A stretch of DNA of 64,000 nucleotides, taken from assembly GCA_003994795.1 (NCBI GenBank), contig AP018269.1, positions 310,001 through 374,000 of the forward strand, written 5' to 3'. The DNA comes from Cylindrospermum sp. NIES-4074. GTDB taxonomy: Bacteria > Cyanobacteriota > Cyanobacteriia > Cyanobacteriales > Nostocaceae. Positions 25,073 through 34,936 of the stretch are shown one piece after another; positions within the stretch are counted from its first letter, which is position 1, and each line of letters opens with the position of its first letter. The notes under the pieces are model-generated. The model did no database searches, was not told the DNA's origin, and was given only the letters and a program-made list of their open reading frames with translations. The translations under genes and the position numbers were made by a program.

Positions 25073-26149
25073 TTAACGAATTGCACCTTGAGCAGAAGCC
25101 GCGTCAATGGGTTTCATTAGGTACAACTTCAGGAAATGCCAGCCATTAGCGACGTAAAGGGGCAGCTTTTGGAAGAATTGCAGGAATTTGGGAGTTTGGG
25201 AATTAGCGATCGCACTCAGTTTCTCGTTATTCTGAATACAATCATCCAAACGCTGATAAAATTCCGGATTTTCCACATCCAGCATTACGGGGAAGACTCT
25301 ACCTGCGGTTTCATTGGTCTTCTTAATTACATAGATGTCATATTCTCGTGCATCTAAACCAATGGACGCATAAAAGTCTTTGCGTTGGATGTCATTGAGA
25401 TACATCGTCACAAACACCGACAGCAAGAAGAACCGACTCCACAGTCTAGCTTTCCAGTCATTCAGCATTTGCGGCTGGGATTTCATGATTGCATCAAAGA
25501 AATCACCGTGGCGGTTTTCATCCTGACACCAGTTCTCAAAGAACCGGAAAATCGGATAAATCCGGTCTTCAGGATGTGCTTCTAAATGGCGATAAATTGT
25601 GATATAGCGCCAATAGCCAATTTTCTCAGAAAGATAAGTGGCGTAAAAGATAAATTTGGGCTTAAAGAAGGTATAATTGCGGCTCTTAGTCAAAAACCCT
25701 AAATCTAGGGACAGACTAAAGTCTGACATCGCCTTATTCAAAAAGCCAGCATGACGAGCTTCATCCCGTGACATCAGGTTAAAGCATTCTGCCAAAACGG
25801 GGCTTTTATCCTTCAAGCGGCGTCCGAGTTCTTTGTACAGCAAAAAGCCGGAAAACTCCGCCGTACAGGAACGTTCTAGAAATTCAACGAACAACTGGCG
25901 AGTGTTCCCGTCAATATGATCCCAGGATTGTTCAAACTCGGCATCCCGTACAAAGTGATGACGGTTGTAGTCAGCGCGAAATTCTTCCAGAATGGCTCTT
26001 AACTCATCTTCGTTGACGGAGATGTCCATCCGCGCCATTTCATCAAAATCAGTTGTATAAAAGCGGGGTGTTAAGAGGGTTTCCTTTGCCGGGATTTTAA
26101 TCCCAGGCCGTAATTCTTCAAAGCCTGGTTTTTTTAGGGAATCTACCAT
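25073..26149 (-). CDS. acsF: Aerobic Mg-protoporphyrin IX monomethyl ester cyclase
   Basis: This 358-residue diiron enzyme forms the fifth (isocyclic) ring of chlorophyll using oxygen. Diagnostic residues are the carboxylate/His motifs E98, E130xxH133 (RDEARHAGF) and E211xxH214 (DENRHGDF), together with the highly conserved segments [14 protein letters not shown] and [20 protein letters not shown]. Length and sequence are typical of cyanobacterial AcsF (ChlA). The gene is monocistronic, ending in a strong terminator. Its presence marks the host as an oxygenic phototroph. Confidence 0.97.
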   Translation of the reverse strand: MVDSLKKPGFEELRPGIKIPAKETLLTPRFYTTDFDEMARMDISVNEDELRAILEEFRADYNRHHFVRDAEFEQSWDHIDGNTRQLFVEFLERSCTAEFSGFLLYKELGRRLKDKSPVLAECFNLMSRDEARHAGFLNKAMSDFSLSLDLGFLTKSRNYTFFKPKFIFYATYLSEKIGYWRYITIYRHLEAHPEDRIYPIFRFFENWCQDENRHGDFFDAIMKSQPQMLNDWKARLWSRFFLLSVFVTMYLNDIQRKDFYASIGLDAREYDIYVIKKTNETAGRVFPVMLDVENPEFYQRLDDCIQNNEKLSAIANSQTPKFLQFFQKLPLYVANGWHFLKLYLMKPIDAASAQGAIR

Positions 26150-26494
26150 GTTTTGATTGCTCTTCTGTCTTTCTTATATTGAATACACCAGAAAGCCAAA
26201 GTTTATGCTCTCACAAGGTGGGACTGAGGACAATAATGCCATAAGTATAAAACCCAGTTTACCAAGGTGTCGGCTAGAATCGGTTAAGGATAACGTTAAG
26301 AGTTGCAACAATACATTTGTTGTTGCGGAATCCAGCACAGAAAAACGGTACTCAATTAGAGTATGAACTACACCCCCTTGTTTCTGATCACTGGCTAGAA
26401 AGCGTGATGTTCTAGCCTAGCTGATGTGAAACACAAGCAGTATGGGAAGCCCATCTAGGAAAACAGCGTGAATCTCTGGGGTTAAATAAAGATT
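26150..26494. promoter_or_regulatory. Divergent regulatory region between acsF and the TM2 gene
   Basis: No gene is supported. The region holds two small hairpins: CAACAA-N5-TTGTTG near 26307, and a perfect 8-bp stem GGCTAGAA (26393-26400) with TTCTAGCC (26410-26417). It should contain the acsF promoter and that of the TM2 gene, but I could not place -10/-35 boxes reliably. Confidence 0.35.
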
Positions 26495-26986
26495 ATGAAT
26501 ACTGACAATAACAAAAGTCCAGAACGTGTGCCTGTCTCTTATATCTTATGGGCAACCTGGTTTCTCGGCTTTGCAGGGCTGCATCGGATTTACAATGGCA
26601 AAATAGGTACAGGTTTAGTTTGGTTCTTTACCTTTGGTCTATTTGGCATCGGACAGTTGGTGGATTTATTCTATATCCCTAATATCGTTGAAGAATACGA
26701 TCGCCAAAGTCTCAAAGCAGGTTTATCTCCCTTGGGTGTGCCCTTAAATCAAGCGGTGACAACCTCCCAAGTTTATCGCCCCACTAGTGATCAACTCATG
26801 ATCCAACTGCTCGAAGCCGCAGAAAGCAATGGTGGTTTTTTAACTGTGACTAAAGGTGTCAAAGCAACAGGAGCCAGCTTTGCTGAGGTGGAAGCTGTGC
26901 TTAAGGAAATGTGCAAATCCGGTTATGTGAAGATGGACAACGACACCGTTACAGGAGCCGTCACCTACCATTTTCATGAACTTTAA
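26495..26986 (+). CDS. TM2-domain membrane protein with C-terminal winged-helix-like region
   Basis: A 163-residue protein. Residues 10-70 carry the TM2 domain: two hydrophobic helices around the loop HRIYNGKIGTGLVWFFT, then LFGIGQLVDLFYIPNIVEEY. The C-terminal 65 residues (QLMIQLLEAAESNGGFLTVT, then SFAEVEAVLKEMCKSGYVKM) read like a small winged-helix. This combination recurs in cyanobacteria, but its role is unknown. The gene is divergent from acsF. Confidence 0.82.
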   Translation: MNTDNNKSPERVPVSYILWATWFLGFAGLHRIYNGKIGTGLVWFFTFGLFGIGQLVDLFYIPNIVEEYDRQSLKAGLSPLGVPLNQAVTTSQVYRPTSDQLMIQLLEAAESNGGFLTVTKGVKATGASFAEVEAVLKEMCKSGYVKMDNDTVTGAVTYHFHEL

Positions 26987-26994
26987 ATTTAGGA

Positions 26995-27066
26995 GTGCCG
27001 AGTGCTCGATGCTTCGGCTAAAGTGCTGAGTGCTGAGTGCTAAGTGCTAAGTGTTGAGTGCTGAGG
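26995..27066. repeat. Composite heptad repeat (TGCTGAG type)
   Basis: AGTGCTCGATGCTTCGGCTA followed by tandem GTGCTGA/GTGCTAA heptads. It is the inverse-orientation version of the composite at 19204-19246 and of the repeat within the gene at 40280. Confidence 0.8.
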
Positions 27067-27145
27067 AACCCACCACGTGGGCGAATTTCTCAGCACTGTT
27101 TCGGTAACTAGAGTTCAATCAACGTCACCTTCATTTGTCCAAAAC

Positions 27146-27240
27146 CAACGACCAATGACTAATGACCAATGACCAATGACTAATGACCAATGACCAATGA
27201 CCAATGACTAATGACCAATGACCAATGACTAATGACTAAT
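27146..27240. repeat. Heptanucleotide repeat array (CCAATGA/CTAATGA)
   Basis: About thirteen tandem heptads alternate CCAATGA and CTAATGA. The array abuts, and its last units overlap, the stop codon of the minus-strand DUF2996 gene at 27236. Confidence 0.9.
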
Positions 27241-27859
27241 TTCTACCTAGCCACTTTTGACCATTCAAGCGCTGCACTAAGCCAAAAACCAACAAGTCAA
27301 GGGTAATTTTGCGCTCATCGATTAAGAATGACTCAAGGGTGCTAGGTTTTTTACCTTCATTACAAGAAAACCCTTTTTTCCCTTGAATATCTTCATCGGG
27401 GAAATATAGGTTAAACTGGCGCTGTCCATTTTGCTGCCATTTACCAACAACTTGCCAGCATTCCTCAGCGGACTCAAAGCCAGTGATGGGAAGCTTTTGC
27501 TTGGTGAAGGACAGCTGCAAATCTGGTACACCTTGCTGTGCGATCGCCTTTTGCAAAGCTGGCAAGTATTCTTGCTGTACAAACTCCTCAAATGGCTTAT
27601 CTTCTACAGTAGGGGCTTTTTCCTTTTTGGCAGCAGCTGCGGGTTTTTCTTTCGCAGGTGCAGCAGCGGCTGGTTGAGCAGCATTGGGGTTAGTTTTGGG
27701 GTTCGCTGCTTTGGGATCTGGCGTGTTGGCAGTAGGAATACTTGTCGCTTCTGGTTCGTTAGTGCTAGGAGCATTTTCTTCAGCGACACTGGGAGCCTGT
27801 TTGTCAACAGTGCTGGGAGCCACTTCTCCCGCTTGATTATGATTGGTTGGGTCTGCCAT
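27236..27859 (-). CDS. DUF2996 family protein
   Basis: A 207-residue cyanobacterial protein. Residues 1-85 are a low-complexity Ala/Pro/Asn/Glu linker. The conserved domain follows (about 88-207): KPFEEFVQQEYLPALQKAIA, then ESAEECWQVVGKWQQNGQRQ, YFPDEDIQGKKGFSCNEG and LESFLIDERKITLDLLVFGL, ending RLNGQKWLGRN. This matches the DUF2996 family, restricted to cyanobacteria and plastids as far as I know; the function is unknown. A heptad array touches the stop codon. Confidence 0.85.
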   Translation of the reverse strand: MADPTNHNQAGEVAPSTVDKQAPSVAEENAPSTNEPEATSIPTANTPDPKAANPKTNPNAAQPAAAAPAKEKPAAAAKKEKAPTVEDKPFEEFVQQEYLPALQKAIAQQGVPDLQLSFTKQKLPITGFESAEECWQVVGKWQQNGQRQFNLYFPDEDIQGKKGFSCNEGKKPSTLESFLIDERKITLDLLVFGLVQRLNGQKWLGRN

Positions 27860-27958
27860 TGCTCAGGTCAATCCTTTATCTAACTTTCAGAGCGATCGCT
27901 CGAATGTATCGGTTATTCTCATTTTGACACACTAGAGCCTAGCTATAGCTAAATCTAT

Positions 27959-28996
27959 TCAAGCGATCGCCTGATGAATGTCATTGATTAATTCATCAAT
28001 TCGTGATTGCGTTGTATTCCAAGAACACATCAGCCGCACTCCACCCACCCCAATAAATGTATAAAATTGCCAATTCTTAGCTTTTAAGCTATGAATCACC
28101 TGCTCAGGAAGTTTGGCAAAAACGGCGTTGGCTTCTCTAGGAAACAACATCTCCACCCCTTCTATATTTAATAGTTGATTCTCTAAGTATTCTGCACATT
28201 GATTAGCATGGCGGGCATTTTTTAACCATGCACCAGTTTCTAATAAACCCAACCAGGGAGCGGAAATAAACCGCATTTTTGAGGCTAGTTGCCCTGCTTG
28301 CTTGCAGCGATAATCAAAATCTTCTGCTAAGTCTTTATTGAAGAAAATAATCGCCTCACCTAACGCCATGCCATTTTTTGTGCCACAAAAACACAACACA
28401 TCTACGCCACTCTTCCAAGTAATTTCCGCCGGACTTTTATTCATCGCGGCTACAGCATTAGCAAAGCGTGCGCCATCCATGTGAATCTTTAAATTATACT
28501 GTTTAGCAACTTCCTTAATACTCAGAAGTTCTTCAGGATAATATAAAGTTCCCAATTCCGTCGTTTGCGTAATACTAATAACTTTGGGTTTAGGATAATG
28601 AATATCCGTCCGCTTAGTGACAATTGCCTCTATAGACTGAGGTGTTAATTTCCCATTTTCTCCTTTAGCTAGAAGTAATTTAGAACCATTAGAAGCAAAT
28701 TCTGGTGCGCCACATTCATCTGTTTCAATATGGGCTGTTTCATGACAAATGACACTGTGATAAGACTGACAAAGTGCAGCTAAAGACAAAGAATTTGCTG
28801 CTGTCCCGTTAAAGGCAAAAAATACTTCACAATCAATTTCAAACAGTTGTCGAAAATAATCTGCGGCTTTTTGCGTCCATTCATCATTTCCATAAGCTGG
28901 GGCACTGCCTTGATTTGCCCTCAACATATACTCCAGTGCTTCAGGACAAATACCAGAATAATTATCACTGGCGAACTGTTCTGAGTGACTATTCAT
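27959..28996 (-). CDS. ltaE: Threonine aldolase / beta-eliminating lyase family enzyme
   Basis: A 345-residue fold-type I PLP enzyme of the threonine aldolase family, which cleaves L-threonine or allo-threonine to glycine and acetaldehyde. The PLP lysine is K207 in CFCGTKNGMALGE, the cofactor-contacting Asp is D174 in IHMDGARFANA, and FNGTAANSLSL (62-72) is the phosphate-binding loop. The N terminus SDNYSGICPEALEYML is typical. The gene lies close to thrC but is not co-transcribed with it in any obvious way. The specificity (threonine versus other beta-hydroxy amino acids) cannot be set from sequence. Confidence 0.88.
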   Translation of the reverse strand: MNSHSEQFASDNYSGICPEALEYMLRANQGSAPAYGNDEWTQKAADYFRQLFEIDCEVFFAFNGTAANSLSLAALCQSYHSVICHETAHIETDECGAPEFASNGSKLLLAKGENGKLTPQSIEAIVTKRTDIHYPKPKVISITQTTELGTLYYPEELLSIKEVAKQYNLKIHMDGARFANAVAAMNKSPAEITWKSGVDVLCFCGTKNGMALGEAIIFFNKDLAEDFDYRCKQAGQLASKMRFISAPWLGLLETGAWLKNARHANQCAEYLENQLLNIEGVEMLFPREANAVFAKLPEQVIHSLKAKNWQFYTFIGVGGVRLMCSWNTTQSRIDELINDIHQAIA

Positions 28997-29077
28997 AATC
29001 TCTAATTTAATTGGTGTGGATTAATTGGGCAGAATATGAGTACAGTTTCCATTGCCACAAATCTCACGAGGGTAATA

Positions 29078-29422
29078 ATGAATATAAGTATAATTGACGG
29101 AAAATTGCAGATAGAGTTTACATTTAAAGAGCAACTACTAGCTGTTCGCTTTCACAAGCTTTGGCAAATACCCCTAGCCCATATTGAACAAGTTACAACA
29201 GCCGAACCGCAAAGTAACTGGAAGGAATTACGTGCCCCTGGTAGCTTTATTCCTGGAGTCATTAAAGCCGGGACTTATTACACAGACAAAGGTAAAGAGT
29301 TCTGGTATGTGAATCGAGAAACAAATTATTTAACTATTGAATTAAGAGAGGAATCCTACAAACGGATTATCTTGACTATTGATAACAACGAACTCTGGCA
29401 GCAACAGCTTACCCAGTCATAA
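29078..29422 (+). CDS. Small hypothetical protein, PH-like in appearance
   Basis: A 114-residue protein if begun at ATG 29078, which is preceded by a good GAGGG site; ATG 29036 would add 14 residues with a poorer site. It is mostly beta: MNISIIDGKLQIEFTFKEQL, then FHKLWQIPLAHIEQVTTAEP, PGSFIPGVIKAGTYYTDKGK and NYLTIELREESYKRIILTID. The strand order and the 'FIPGVIKAGTYYxxxGKEFWYV' layout recall bacterial PH-like proteins. No catalytic residues or signals are evident. Confidence 0.65.
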   Translation: MNISIIDGKLQIEFTFKEQLLAVRFHKLWQIPLAHIEQVTTAEPQSNWKELRAPGSFIPGVIKAGTYYTDKGKEFWYVNRETNYLTIELREESYKRIILTIDNNELWQQQLTQS

Positions 29423-29520
29423 ATGTCAAGCACTGAGTTACTATTTTCCGCCTGCTTCCCCCGCTAACCGGGGGAGGACTGGGAATAATTTTTTATGGGA
29501 TGGTTGAGGGATGGAATAGC

Positions 29521-29796
29521 TCAACCACCAGCAACAGCGGGGACAATACTGACTTCATCGCCATCTTTCAGGACTGTTTCTGTCCCTTCTAAGAAGCGGA
29601 TGTCTTCGCTGTTGACGTATAAATTCAAAAACCGTCTTGGTTTGCCCTCATCATCACACAACCGAGCCTTTATCCCTGGACAGCTTTCTTCTAAGGAATC
29701 AAATAGTTCAGTGATGTTGCTACCAGTGCATTCTAGGGTAGGTTGGTTATTGGTAAATTTTTGTAGGGCGGTGGGAACTAAAACTGTTACAGCCAT
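29521..29796 (-). CDS. MoaD/ThiS-family ubiquitin-like sulfur carrier
   Basis: A 91-residue beta-grasp protein starting [17 protein letters not shown] and ending in [10 protein letters not shown]. The C-terminal Gly-Gly is the site that is adenylated and thiocarboxylated in MoaD, ThiS and CysO. The internal [20 protein letters not shown] and KDGDEVSI segments are standard. It lies 38 bp downstream of thrC on the same strand, so the two are probably co-transcribed. That context suggests a sulfur carrier for amino-acid metabolism rather than molybdopterin synthesis, but this is inference. Confidence 0.85.
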   Translation of the reverse strand: MAVTVLVPTALQKFTNNQPTLECTGSNITELFDSLEESCPGIKARLCDDEGKPRRFLNLYVNSEDIRFLEGTETVLKDGDEVSIVPAVAGG

Positions 29797-29834
29797 AGTT
29801 AATTATTTAGTGATGGGTTGTTGGTTGCGAATGA

Positions 29835-31139
29835 CTAAACGAGGACTTGTTGCCATTCCAGGCGATCGAGTGTCCGGGATCTTTCTAGCGCCCGTTCAAA
29901 GCTATCTAGTTTAGCATCAATTGTCAGAGGTTCGCCAATGTAGCCTTGTATGGCTTCTTGGGTTTTCAAACCATTGCCAGTGATGTAGACCACGGTAGTT
30001 TCATCTGGATCAATTTTGCCAGCTTCCACCAATTTTTTCAGCACAGCAACGGTTGTACCGCCGGCTGTTTCGGTGAAGATGCCCTCGGTTTCGGCTAACA
30101 ACTTGATGCCATCAATAATTTCTGCATCATTGACTGATTCAATATTGCCGTTGGTTTTCCGGGCTATTTCTATAGCATAAACGCCGTCTGCCGGGTTGCC
30201 GATCGCAATTGATTTGGCAATTGTATTTGGTTTCACGGGTTTAATAAAGTCCCGTCCTTCCTTGTATGCTTGGGCAATGGGGGAACAGCCTTCAGCTTGA
30301 GCGCCGCTGAAACGCACATTTTTACCTTCCACCAAACCAACTTCTACAAATTCTTGGAAACCCTTATAAATCTTAGTGAAGAGGGAACCAGAAGCGAGGG
30401 GAGCCACAATATGGTCTGGTAGTTCCCATCCTAGTTGTTCTGCAACTTCAAAGCCCAGTGTCTTGGAACCTTCAGAATAGTAGGGACGCAGGTTAATATT
30501 GACAAAACCCCAGCCATGTGTATTGGCAACTTCTGAGCAGAGGCGATTTACTTGATCATAATTGCCTTTCACTGCCATCAAGGTAGGACTGTAAATTAAG
30601 CTACCGATGATTTTACCAGCTTCTAAGTCTGCGGGGATGAATACACAACAGTCTAAACCGGCATGAGCTGCGATCGCAGCTGTAGAATTTGCCAAGTTAC
30701 CAGTGCTAGCACAAGAAACAGTTGTGAAACCCAACTCTCTAGCTCTGGAGAGAGCGACAGACACCACCCGATCCTTAAAGCTGAGGGTGGGCATATTCAC
30801 GGCATCATTTTTAATATAAAGCTTATTTAAACCCAGGCGACGGGCAAGACGGTGAGAACGAACCAGGGGAGTCATTCCTGTTCCCACATCTATAACATTG
30901 TCAGTAGCGACAGGCAAAAAGGAACGATAACGCCAAATTGAATTGGGCCCAGCTTGAATTTTTTCTCGACTGACAGACAGACGCAGGTTGTTGTAGTTGT
31001 ATTTGACTTCTAAAGGCCCAAAGCATAATTCACAAACATGGCTGGCTTTGAGTTCATATTCCTCGCCACATTCCTTACACTTCAATGCTTGCAAAATGTT
31101 GGTCGTTGCCTGGGTATCTGTAGTTGTTGCCTGAGTCAT
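29835..31139 (-). CDS. thrC: Threonine synthase
   Basis: This 434-residue PLP enzyme converts O-phosphohomoserine to threonine. An N-terminal zinc-ribbon-like segment has C21xxC24 and C36xxC39. The PLP lysine is K122 in LSFKDRVV, preceded by NDAVNMPT, and the phosphate loop is CASTGNLANSTAA. Later motifs are APLASGSLFTKIYKG and ETEGIFTETAGGTT. It belongs to the shorter, plant/cyanobacterial-type class. A MoaD-like gene follows in the same direction. A 7-bp hairpin (ACCCGAC-N7-GTCGGGT, 31211-31231) lies in the leader about 70 bp before the start. Confidence 0.95.
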   Translation of the reverse strand: MTQATTTDTQATTNILQALKCKECGEEYELKASHVCELCFGPLEVKYNYNNLRLSVSREKIQAGPNSIWRYRSFLPVATDNVIDVGTGMTPLVRSHRLARRLGLNKLYIKNDAVNMPTLSFKDRVVSVALSRARELGFTTVSCASTGNLANSTAAIAAHAGLDCCVFIPADLEAGKIIGSLIYSPTLMAVKGNYDQVNRLCSEVANTHGWGFVNINLRPYYSEGSKTLGFEVAEQLGWELPDHIVAPLASGSLFTKIYKGFQEFVEVGLVEGKNVRFSGAQAEGCSPIAQAYKEGRDFIKPVKPNTIAKSIAIGNPADGVYAIEIARKTNGNIESVNDAEIIDGIKLLAETEGIFTETAGGTTVAVLKKLVEAGKIDPDETTVVYITGNGLKTQEAIQGYIGEPLTIDAKLDSFERALERSRTLDRLEWQQVLV

Positions 31140-31743
31140 AAACTAGCTTTCCCTGTTTGTCTGTCAACTGTCGCCTGATAGTAGCACGAGTAAAAATGCA
31201 CGTCAAACATACCCGACAAAAATAGTCGGGTTTATTTGTGCCAACGGCTTTAACAAAATTTAACTAGAATTGTAGTCAAAGCTTTACGAAATTACCGAAG
31301 TTATTGATAATATGATATCTCTACAAGTAAAAGTTTACGTAAGTTCAGTGAGCTTAAAAAAATTTATACTAAGTTTATAACTTGTTTTCTATGTATTACT
31401 AAAATAGCCTAAAATTTTAGTACATAAATGCCAACAAATTAAAATTGACATAAACTGGCTTAAAGATTTATTGACGCTGGGTTTACATAATCATTAGTAG
31501 CAATAAAACTAAGGTATAACAAGAATGTTTAAAAGCAATTAAATCCGATTTAGCACACTACTATCGATATCTTGTAAGTCATTAGATATGGCAATTTTGT
31601 GTAATAATTATTGCTTAAATTAAATTTTTACCGTTAAAATAACCGCGAAGGCAGCGTATTTTAAAACACAACATCTTGTTGCAGCTTAATTGAGTGTCGA
31701 ATCAGTGCATAACACTTAGCTAACCCAGGGGTGTACAAATTTC
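31140..31743. promoter_or_regulatory. Long AT-rich divergent region between thrC and the surface-protein operon
   Basis: About 600 bp with no credible gene on either strand. A perfect 7-bp hairpin lies at 31211-31231; on the plus strand it is followed by TTATTTGT. The rest is AT-rich with many stops. It probably carries the promoter of the six-gene surface operon that starts at 31744, with a long 5' leader, but no motif could be fixed. Confidence 0.4.
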
Positions 31744-34347
31744 ATGAACCAAGCCAAAAAGTCAGCCAAATCTCAAAAACTTTACTTTTACCGCTCTTTA
31801 TTAGCTGCAACATTTTTAGCTAGTGGTCTTTTCCCATATATTGAGCCTGTTTTAGCTCAAACCACTCCACCAACAGCGGCAAATACGCCCATTAACAACC
31901 AAGCAACAGCAACTTACGAAGATCCAAATAATCCTCCAAATACACCACCACTAACTACAACGTCTAACACTGTAACTATTACCGTAGCGGAAGTAGCAGG
32001 GATATTGGTTGAGGCTGGTGCAGTTAACGATGTTAATGGTGGCAAAATTCAAACAGGTGACATTCTTGAATACAACTTTAAAATCACCAACGTAGGTAAT
32101 GACCCCACCAAATTCCACATTCCTGACGCAGTTACCATCTCTCCTAAAGGAACTTTAGTTGCTAACAGCTTAGAATATCAGAATCCTGGCAGTGGAACTT
32201 GGATACCAGTCCCTACTGGTGGAGTGGATACAGACTCCGTGCCAGTGAAAGGCTCCGTGCCAGTGGATGGCATTGTCAATGTGAGAGTACGAGTAACTGT
32301 AAATCCTGATGCTGTAAGTGGTGATATTATCTCAGTTACTTTGGGTAAAACTGCTGATAATCTATCAAACGTACCCAGGGAAAATCCTAATGATCCTCTC
32401 GACGTTTACACTGTAGATAACACTGATCCTAGTAACATACCAGGAGAAGTTGCAGGTCTACCAGCTAACGGGGTGCGAGAAGGCAGCGCAGTAGGGACAA
32501 AACCGGTTGATCCGAAGTTTTATTCCTTGGCTACCATATTTAAAACTCGCGGCGCTTATGACCCTAAAACTACACCAACGGATATCACAGACGATACTAT
32601 TTCCTATAGTCTGAGTCTGCAAGTTGAGTCTACTGATGTCACAGGACGAGGTATCACTCCCTCACCTCTAGCTGGTTCTGTTATACCTGGTCTTCCTGGC
32701 CAAAATATTTTAGTTTCTGATGCCATTCCGACTGGAACAGAACTAGCAGCAACACCAACTCCTCCTACTGGTTGGCAAGTTGTTTATTCTACTACTGCGG
32801 TAACAACCCCTGCTAATGCTGCTACCTGGACAACCGCACAACCAGGAGATTTAACAACAGTCACTCGTGTTGGTTTTGTTAAACCCACAAATGATAGTGA
32901 CACCACTACCTTTATTCCTACTGGTGCAACTGTCAATGGTTTCTCCTTTCTGTTAAAAGTTAAAACTGGACAGACAGCACCTCTAAGCATAGCCAACATT
33001 GCTCAAGTATTTGGGAAAACGCCGGAAACAGGTGTTCCTGTGTTGGATGAGTCGGGTGATAAAAATCCCAGCAACTTTGATGGGCCTCCACAGAATATGA
33101 CACCTCCTGCAAACACAGATAAAAACAATGATGGAGTACCTGATGTTCCACCACCTACTGTGAGTAATGGTTTTGTGAATACTCCCAATAATCCAGAAAC
33201 GGGAACTGATACTCCAGGAGACAATAGTGGTACAGGCCCTGATGGTGAAGCTAACGTCTTTACATTAAATACCGCTTCGGTACTGAACGGGCCTAATGGT
33301 AAACCAGATGCAGTTGGGCCAACAAATAACAATGATGACTTTACTAATAAATCCACTAGTGTTCCAGCTGGTCTAGCACCAGGTTCACCACTACCTAATC
33401 CAACTCCAGTTACTTTTAACAACACTGTTAAAAACGGTGGTAGTCAACCAGCCAATATCTCTTTAGTACCTACACCACCAGCTAACGCAGGTGACTTGCC
33501 TAATGGTACCGTAGTAACGGTAACTTATAACGGTTCATCGGCTACTTATACTTACAATGGCACAACCTTTACGTTTTCAAGTGGTGTTGGTGCTGCCGGA
33601 GGCAACCCAATCACTGCTACTAACCCAGTACGGATTGATTCAGTAGCATCTAACGGTACTGATAACTATACTGTAACCGTTACCCTGCCTCCTAATAGCC
33701 CGCTCTCAACTGATCCTAATGTCCAACGTGGCTTCCCAGTGCCGATTACCGCTTTCATTGATACCGATAATAATGGTTCGCCAAATGATCCAGCAACAAA
33801 CATCAGTATTGACCGCGTATACACAGGCTTCTTGCAACTATTGAAATTCTCAAAGATAGAACAGGGACAAGGGCCGGCAGTTGGTGCAGGTCAAGATGAC
33901 TTTGAAACGACACCATCAGCAACAGATCCTACAAAATCTGTTGGTACTAAACCCCCAGTGGCTAGAACACCGGCGCCTGGAAATATTATTGTCTACCAAA
34001 TTCGCTACAGAAATATTTCTGAGGTGGCTTCGGGTACAGATAATGTGATTTTGAATGCGGCCAATGTGGTGATTACAGAAGATGGTAATACAGCTACCAA
34101 CAATTGGGCGAAAGATAATGATGGCAATAACGTCATTGATACCAGTCATGTTGCTAGTTCAGCCGTAGATTCTGGTACTTCAGAAATTACATTTTTTAGT
34201 GGCAACCCCCCTAGCACACCTGTTAGCAATACAACTAGTGGTACTACGGTGAATAGTGATGTAACCAAGTATGTAGATACAGTTACTGGTCTGGTTGCAC
34301 CAAGTCCAACACCAAGAACATTTACCTTTAAACGTAGGGTTAACTAG
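31744..34347 (+). CDS. Secreted DUF11-type surface protein, first gene of surface operon
   Basis: An 867-residue exported protein. A Sec signal peptide (residues 1-38, ending PVLAQ) is followed by a Thr/Pro/Asn-rich mature part. Extended beta-sandwich modules resemble DUF11/conserved-repeat domains: ATATYEDPNNPP, GDILEYNFKITNVGNDPTKF, TISYSLSLQVES and PGNIIVYQIRYRNISEV near the C terminus. Asp/Asn-rich segments (DKNNDGVPDV, DTDNNGSPND) look calcium-binding. There is almost no cysteine. It leads a six-gene plus-strand unit of envelope proteins. It probably lies on the outer surface, but no anchor motif is visible. Confidence 0.8.
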   Translation: MNQAKKSAKSQKLYFYRSLLAATFLASGLFPYIEPVLAQTTPPTAANTPINNQATATYEDPNNPPNTPPLTTTSNTVTITVAEVAGILVEAGAVNDVNGGKIQTGDILEYNFKITNVGNDPTKFHIPDAVTISPKGTLVANSLEYQNPGSGTWIPVPTGGVDTDSVPVKGSVPVDGIVNVRVRVTVNPDAVSGDIISVTLGKTADNLSNVPRENPNDPLDVYTVDNTDPSNIPGEVAGLPANGVREGSAVGTKPVDPKFYSLATIFKTRGAYDPKTTPTDITDDTISYSLSLQVESTDVTGRGITPSPLAGSVIPGLPGQNILVSDAIPTGTELAATPTPPTGWQVVYSTTAVTTPANAATWTTAQPGDLTTVTRVGFVKPTNDSDTTTFIPTGATVNGFSFLLKVKTGQTAPLSIANIAQVFGKTPETGVPVLDESGDKNPSNFDGPPQNMTPPANTDKNNDGVPDVPPPTVSNGFVNTPNNPETGTDTPGDNSGTGPDGEANVFTLNTASVLNGPNGKPDAVGPTNNNDDFTNKSTSVPAGLAPGSPLPNPTPVTFNNTVKNGGSQPANISLVPTPPANAGDLPNGTVVTVTYNGSSATYTYNGTTFTFSSGVGAAGGNPITATNPVRIDSVASNGTDNYTVTVTLPPNSPLSTDPNVQRGFPVPITAFIDTDNNGSPNDPATNISIDRVYTGFLQLLKFSKIEQGQGPAVGAGQDDFETTPSATDPTKSVGTKPPVARTPAPGNIIVYQIRYRNISEVASGTDNVILNAANVVITEDGNTATNNWAKDNDGNNVIDTSHVASSAVDSGTSEITFFSGNPPSTPVSNTTSGTTVNSDVTKYVDTVTGLVAPSPTPRTFTFKRRVN

Positions 34348-34372
34348 TAGTAAATTTCCAGAGGTGATGAAG

Positions 34373-34936
34373 ATGAAACGGGTTTTTATTGCCGGGATAG
34401 GAGCAGGTTTCCTAGTTGCTACAGTCCCATTTGTTACTCAGATGTCGGGGGTGGCTGTTTGGTGGTCGTCTAGCAGTGCAGTTGCTCAAAATACCCAAAA
34501 GCAACAGGCTTTACAACTGCGTTTAGAGGCAGAAAAGCAAGTGTTGACGAAAGATCAGCAAGGTAAGCAACAAGTTAATTGGCAAGCCTTAAAGGGTCAA
34601 GCGGTGGTCAAACCGGGGGATGTGTTGCGGTATACGTTGGCTGGGGAAAATAAAAGCGATCGCCAATTGAAAAATATTACTTTCAATCAACCAATACCTA
34701 AAGGTATGATATATGTCTTGAGTTCTGTGAGTGCGAGTCCAAATACCAAAGCGGTTTATAGCATTGATGGTGGCCGCAGTTTTGTCGAAAATCCTACTGT
34801 GCAAGTTAAATTAGCCAATGGTCAAGTTGCAACTCAACCGGCACCTGCTAGTGCTTACACTCACCTGCGTTTTCAAGTCCCAACTATAGCAGCTAAAACA
34901 ACTGTGAAAGTCTCTTATCAAACCCAAGTGCGCTAA
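34373..34936 (+). CDS. Small exported DUF11-like protein
   Basis: A 187-residue protein beginning MKRVFIAGIGAGFLVATVPF, a signal sequence, with cleavage likely after SSAVAQ. The mature part has one DUF11-like beta-sandwich: KPGDVLRYTLAGENKSDRQL, then NITFNQPIPKGMIYVLSSVS and PTIAAKTTVKVSYQTQVR. The start at 34373 is chosen because GAGG lies 8 bp upstream; ATG 34367 is too close, and a longer frame from 34295 overlaps the previous gene. It is 25 bp after the preceding stop, in the same operon. Confidence 0.78.
   Translation: MKRVFIAGIGAGFLVATVPFVTQMSGVAVWWSSSSAVAQNTQKQQALQLRLEAEKQVLTKDQQGKQQVNWQALKGQAVVKPGDVLRYTLAGENKSDRQLKNITFNQPIPKGMIYVLSSVSASPNTKAVYSIDGGRSFVENPTVQVKLANGQVATQPAPASAYTHLRFQVPTIAAKTTVKVSYQTQVR

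Noticed and set aside
29495-29914. A 139-codon plus-strand frame opposite the MoaD-like and thrC genes
   Set aside because: Both minus-strand genes there have clear family motifs, and the plus-strand translation is not protein-like.
33003-33425. A 140-codon minus-strand frame inside the first surface gene
   Set aside because: It mirrors the Thr/Pro/Asn-rich coding strand, has no ribosome-binding site and overlaps a clear exported protein.
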